A stretch of 8,057 bases of DNA, taken from positions 1 to 8,057 of the forward strand of contig JBMNTV010000071.1 of the NCBI GenBank assembly GCA_050945915.1, in the 5' to 3' direction. The translations under genes were made by a program, and so were the position numbers. This DNA comes from CALNBC01 sp050945915. Its GTDB lineage: Bacteria; Bacillota; Clostridia; Christensenellales; CALWSW01. Positions within the stretch are counted from its first letter, which is position 1. The number at the start of each line of letters is the position of its first letter. Below, in pieces: positions 6,707 through 8,057 of this stretch. Below the pieces are notes generated by a model. The model did not search any database and was not told the origin of the DNA. It worked only from the letters and a program-made list of their open reading frames with translations.

Positions 6707-7156
6707 TCATGCCGCGGGGTTCAGACGGATTTGCAGGTAAACGTCCCCGGCGGAGGTGCTGATGCACAAGTCGGTGCGCAGGGAATGCCCTTCGCTATCC
6801 TCCGTTCGATGCAGCCTGGGGGGAAGAATGTCGCACTTCAGGTGGCTTTCGGCCAGCATGGTCAGCACGTTGCCGCTGATGATGTTCGCGATTTCCGAAA
6901 TGGCGGAGGTGACGAAATCGTCCACGCTGTCAATCTCCATACCGGACATGATCCTGACCATATTCAAGGACGTTTCCCTGGGGAAACGGTACACCACTTC
7001 GCCCTGCAGATCGCCAATCATGCCGACGGAAACGTCTGTCACGCCGCTGGGCACAAAGCCCTCCACCGGGCTTTCGGTAATGTCCTGCAAATCCAGCATC
7101 AGCTGGAACACGCTGCGGGTTGCTTCCAAAAAAGGCTGGTACAGATCCGTCCTCAC
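6707..7156 (-). CDS. CheX-like phosphatase (CheC/CheX/FliY family)
   Basis: A 149-residue cytosolic protein of the CheX type, which dephosphorylates CheY-P or a related response regulator. The catalytic helix reads SEIANIISGN, with E88 and N91 in the ExxN arrangement that defines CheX active sites. Only one such motif is present, as in CheX, whereas CheC carries two. The beta-rich core (GVTDVSVGMIGDLQGEVVYRFP, residues 38-59) and the C-terminal strand pair (LRTDLCISTS, VYLQIRL) also fit. The start is a GTG at 7156, overlapping the upstream hemerythrin stop by four bases (GTGA), with a purine-rich AAAGGGGGG run 7-15 bases before it. This indicates translational coupling. A longer in-frame reading to 7579 is only the hemerythrin gene in the wrong frame. 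No CheY, CheA or flagellar gene is nearby, so the target regulator is unknown. The name CheX-like is safer than assigning a chemotaxis role. Confidence 0.82.
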   Translation of the reverse strand: MRTDLYQPFLEATRSVFQLMLDLQDITESPVEGFVPSGVTDVSVGMIGDLQGEVVYRFPRETSLNMVRIMSGMEIDSVDDFVTSAISEIANIISGNVLTMLAESHLKCDILPPRLHRTEDSEGHSLRTDLCISTSAGDVYLQIRLNPAA

Positions 7157-7572
7157 GCCTGCACCCCCCTTTCGATGGCGTAGCTTGCCAGGCGCTGGTC
7201 TTCCGCGGCCACATGGTTGATCAGCCAGGCCAGCAACCTGCCCGCAAATTGCTGCATGAGCTGCTCGTCGCACCCGCGGCGTTCGTATTCCGCGGCGACT
7301 TCGCCCACGTAATTGACCATGTTTTCGTGGATTTCCCTGTGTTTCACCAGGCCGGGATAGCCGATTTTTTCCTGGTACTCCTCCTCGTCCCGGAAGTGCT
7401 CCACCACATAGCTCTGCATGAACATCAGGGTTTCGTTGACTTTTTGGACCTTTTCCTCCCAGGAGGCGTCGGAGCGCAGCGTCGTCACAAAGGCTTCCAC
7501 CCGCGCGAAGAGCTCTCGGTGCTGATCGTCGATCAGCGGCACGCCGAGACGGTACTTGTCCTTCCAGAGCAT
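7153..7572 (-). CDS. single-domain bacteriohemerythrin
   Basis: A 139-residue four-helix protein with a non-heme diiron site that reversibly binds oxygen; relatives also bind nitric oxide. All seven expected iron ligands are present: H18 (DDQHREL), H59 and E63 (HFRDE), H78 and H82 (HREIH), H120 and D125 (HVAAED). The N-terminal MLWKDKYRLGVPLIDDQHREL is the usual opening of the family, which supports the ATG at 7572 over an ATG 18 codons upstream that lies close to the promoter -10. A GAAAGGA site lies 11 bases before the start, rather far. Length matches free-standing bacteriohemerythrins, with no methyl-accepting or GGDEF partner domain fused. It is the first gene of a minus-strand unit and shares a GTGA overlap with the CheX-like gene. 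An oxygen or NO sensor or carrier role is likely; a sensory link to CheX is inference. Confidence 0.93.
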   Translation of the reverse strand: MLWKDKYRLGVPLIDDQHRELFARVEAFVTTLRSDASWEEKVQKVNETLMFMQSYVVEHFRDEEEYQEKIGYPGLVKHREIHENMVNYVGEVAAEYERRGCDEQLMQQFAGRLLAWLINHVAAEDQRLASYAIERGVQA

Positions 7573-7590
7573 GAACCACCCAGTCCTTTC

Positions 7591-7600
7591 AATACGTATT
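7591..7600. promoter_or_regulatory. perfect 10-bp palindrome in the hemerythrin leader, possible operator
   Basis: AATACGTATT is self-complementary and lies between the predicted transcription start (about 7609) and the hemerythrin ribosome binding site. A repressor binding there could block transcription. Ten-base palindromes also occur by chance. Confidence 0.3.
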
Positions 7601-7608
7601 AAACCGAT

Positions 7609-7645
7609 GTATTCTATTATATCCATAAAATACCGGGATTCGCAA
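7609..7645 (-). promoter_or_regulatory. promoter of the hemerythrin-cheX unit
   Basis: On the minus strand a perfect TATAAT (7616-7621) lies 18 bases after TTGCGA (7640-7645), a four-of-six match to the -35 consensus. The predicted start near 7609 leaves a leader of about 37 bases. A -35 this weak often goes with activator dependence. Confidence 0.6.
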
Positions 7646-7661
7646 GTATTTCCGGCGGCGG

Positions 7662-7689
7662 AACCGGGATCGCCGGCGATTGCCCGGTT
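7662..7689. repeat. 28-bp near-perfect inverted repeat upstream of the hemerythrin promoter
   Basis: A perfect 12-base palindrome ATCGCCGGCGAT (7669-7680) is flanked by AACCGGG (7662-7668) and CCCGGTT (7683-7689), with a two-base TG bulge on the right. Its centre is about 66 bases upstream of the predicted start of the hemerythrin transcript. It may be an activator site, or a terminator-type hairpin on the plus strand, where it is followed by ATTTTG. Confidence 0.5.
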
Positions 7690-7796
7690 ATTTTGCAGGT
7701 GTCCCGCGTCGAAGCGCCAAATCCCGCGGTCCCTCGCCCCGAATCGCCAGATCCCCGCCTTTCTTTTTGAGCAGCGGCTGACCCCGGAGGGACAGT
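7690..7796. other. GC-rich non-coding stretch, no gene recognised
   Basis: Reading frames here have low-complexity, Pro/Ser/Arg-rich translations without ribosome binding sites or motifs. The only pattern is a loose direct repeat: CGCCAAATCCCGC (7715-7727) and CGCCAGATCCCCGC (7745-7758), 30 bases apart. Confidence 0.5.
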
Positions 7797-7828
7797 CACG
7801 CCCCCGCCGCCATCAGCACGGGGGCGTG
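7797..7828. repeat. GC-rich hairpin with 9-bp perfect stem
   Basis: CACGCCCCC (7797-7805) pairs with GGGGGCGTG (7820-7828) around a 14-base loop. There is no T-run after it on either strand, so it is not a standard terminator. It sits just before the possible recombinase remnant. Confidence 0.55.
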
Positions 7829-7841
7829 GTCATGTGTTTCG

Positions 7842-8057
7842 GGCAGCAATCAGAAGGCAAGCCCCGCAAAGATTGAAATGCTGCTTCGCAACGCCCATGC
7901 CCAGTGCCGTAGCAACGATTATGACTCTGTGAAACTCGCCGTTGAGAGCTGCGTCGCAAAAATAGAGGCGGATCCCGATGGAAGCTTTACACTTCATCTC
8001 GGAATCCGCCTTACGGGGTTGGGACAGGTCGTCCCTCAAGTTGGCTCCCCAGGTAGG
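7842..8057 (+). pseudogene. possible C-terminal remnant of a large serine recombinase (runs off window edge)
   Basis: A plus-strand frame is open from 7782 to the window edge, with an ATG at 7878 but no ribosome binding site. From about residue GSNQKASPAKIEMLL onward the translation looks protein-like. DYDSVKLAVESCVAKIE followed by ADPDGSFTLHLG resembles the closing 'xxLVexIxVhpDGxxxxxL' strand and helix found at the C-terminus of large serine recombinases and related integrases. No catalytic N-terminal domain, zinc ribbon or coiled coil lies upstream in any frame, so if the resemblance is right this is a decayed fragment. The region contains an imperfect hairpin (7967-8010). Use of ATA and TTA-like codons contrasts mildly with the neighbouring GC-rich genes. 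A minus-strand frame over the same bases (7830-8039) gives a less convincing protein. The assignment rests on pattern memory only. Confidence 0.33.
7967..8010. repeat. long imperfect inverted repeat near the right edge
   Basis: GGCGGAT (7967-7973) pairs with ATCCGCC (8004-8010). The stem continues through CCGA/TCGG (7975-7978 with 7999-8002) and GAAG/CTTC (7981-7984 with 7992-7995) with one mismatch and a small bulge, around a loop of about seven bases. A second small stem, GGGAC/GTCCC (8021-8025 and 8031-8035), follows immediately. Confidence 0.5.

Noticed and set aside
6707..7579. A 290-codon minus-strand frame that could be a longer CheX-like protein
   Set aside because: Its first 141 codons are the hemerythrin gene in another frame. 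The hemerythrin has all its iron ligands, so the CheX-like protein starts at GTG 7156.
7617..7799. Minus-strand frame of 60 codons upstream of hemerythrin
   Set aside because: The translation is low-complexity, rich in Pro, Gly, Ser and Arg. It covers the promoter and palindromes and has no start signal.
7830..8039. Minus-strand frame of 69 codons at the right end
   Set aside because: The plus-strand frame over the same bases has a more protein-like C-terminal recombinase pattern. The minus frame has no ribosome binding site or family pattern, although neither is certain.

Overview
The window looks like chromosomal DNA from a moderately GC-rich member of the Bacillota, most likely Clostridia. 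The evidence is an AddA-type helicase/nuclease (the AddAB system typical of this phylum), strong AAGGAGG-like ribosome binding sites, sigma-A-like promoters, and a secreted protein with bacterial Ig-like repeats and a C-terminal SH3 domain. No taxonomic marker is present, so the assignment is an inference.

Layout. 1-483 (+) is the 3' end of addA, carrying the RecB-like nuclease domain. 484-831 (+) holds a small unrecognised membrane protein, closed by a hairpin at 834-860. 931-967 is a strong minus-strand terminator for a large secreted protein of 898 residues (982-3678, -) with five Ig-like (BIG2-type) repeats and an SH3 domain. A 291-bp divergent region (3679-3969) carries one good promoter in each direction. 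The plus-strand pair uppP (3970-4761, undecaprenyl-diphosphatase) and ychF (4810-5898, Obg-like ATPase) follows and ends in a strong terminator at 5915-5950. A second terminator at 6053-6086 serves the opposing minus-strand group.

That group, in transcription order from right to left, is a single-domain bacteriohemerythrin (7153-7572), a CheX-like CheY-P phosphatase whose GTG start overlaps the hemerythrin stop (6707-7156), and after a 93-bp gap a ferritin-like diiron protein (6101-6613). Two non-heme diiron proteins and a chemotaxis-type phosphatase in a row suggest a response to oxygen, nitric oxide, peroxide or iron. The translational coupling of the hemerythrin to CheX is the most interesting arrangement in the window.

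Right end. 7573-8057 contains the hemerythrin promoter, several inverted repeats, and an open plus-strand reading frame running off the edge. Its residues resemble the extreme C-terminus of a large serine recombinase, so it may be a remnant of a mobile element. No rRNA, tRNA, CRISPR array or complete insertion sequence was seen. Most of the window is ordinary housekeeping and surface-protein DNA, and the less ordinary signals sit between about 6100 and 8057.
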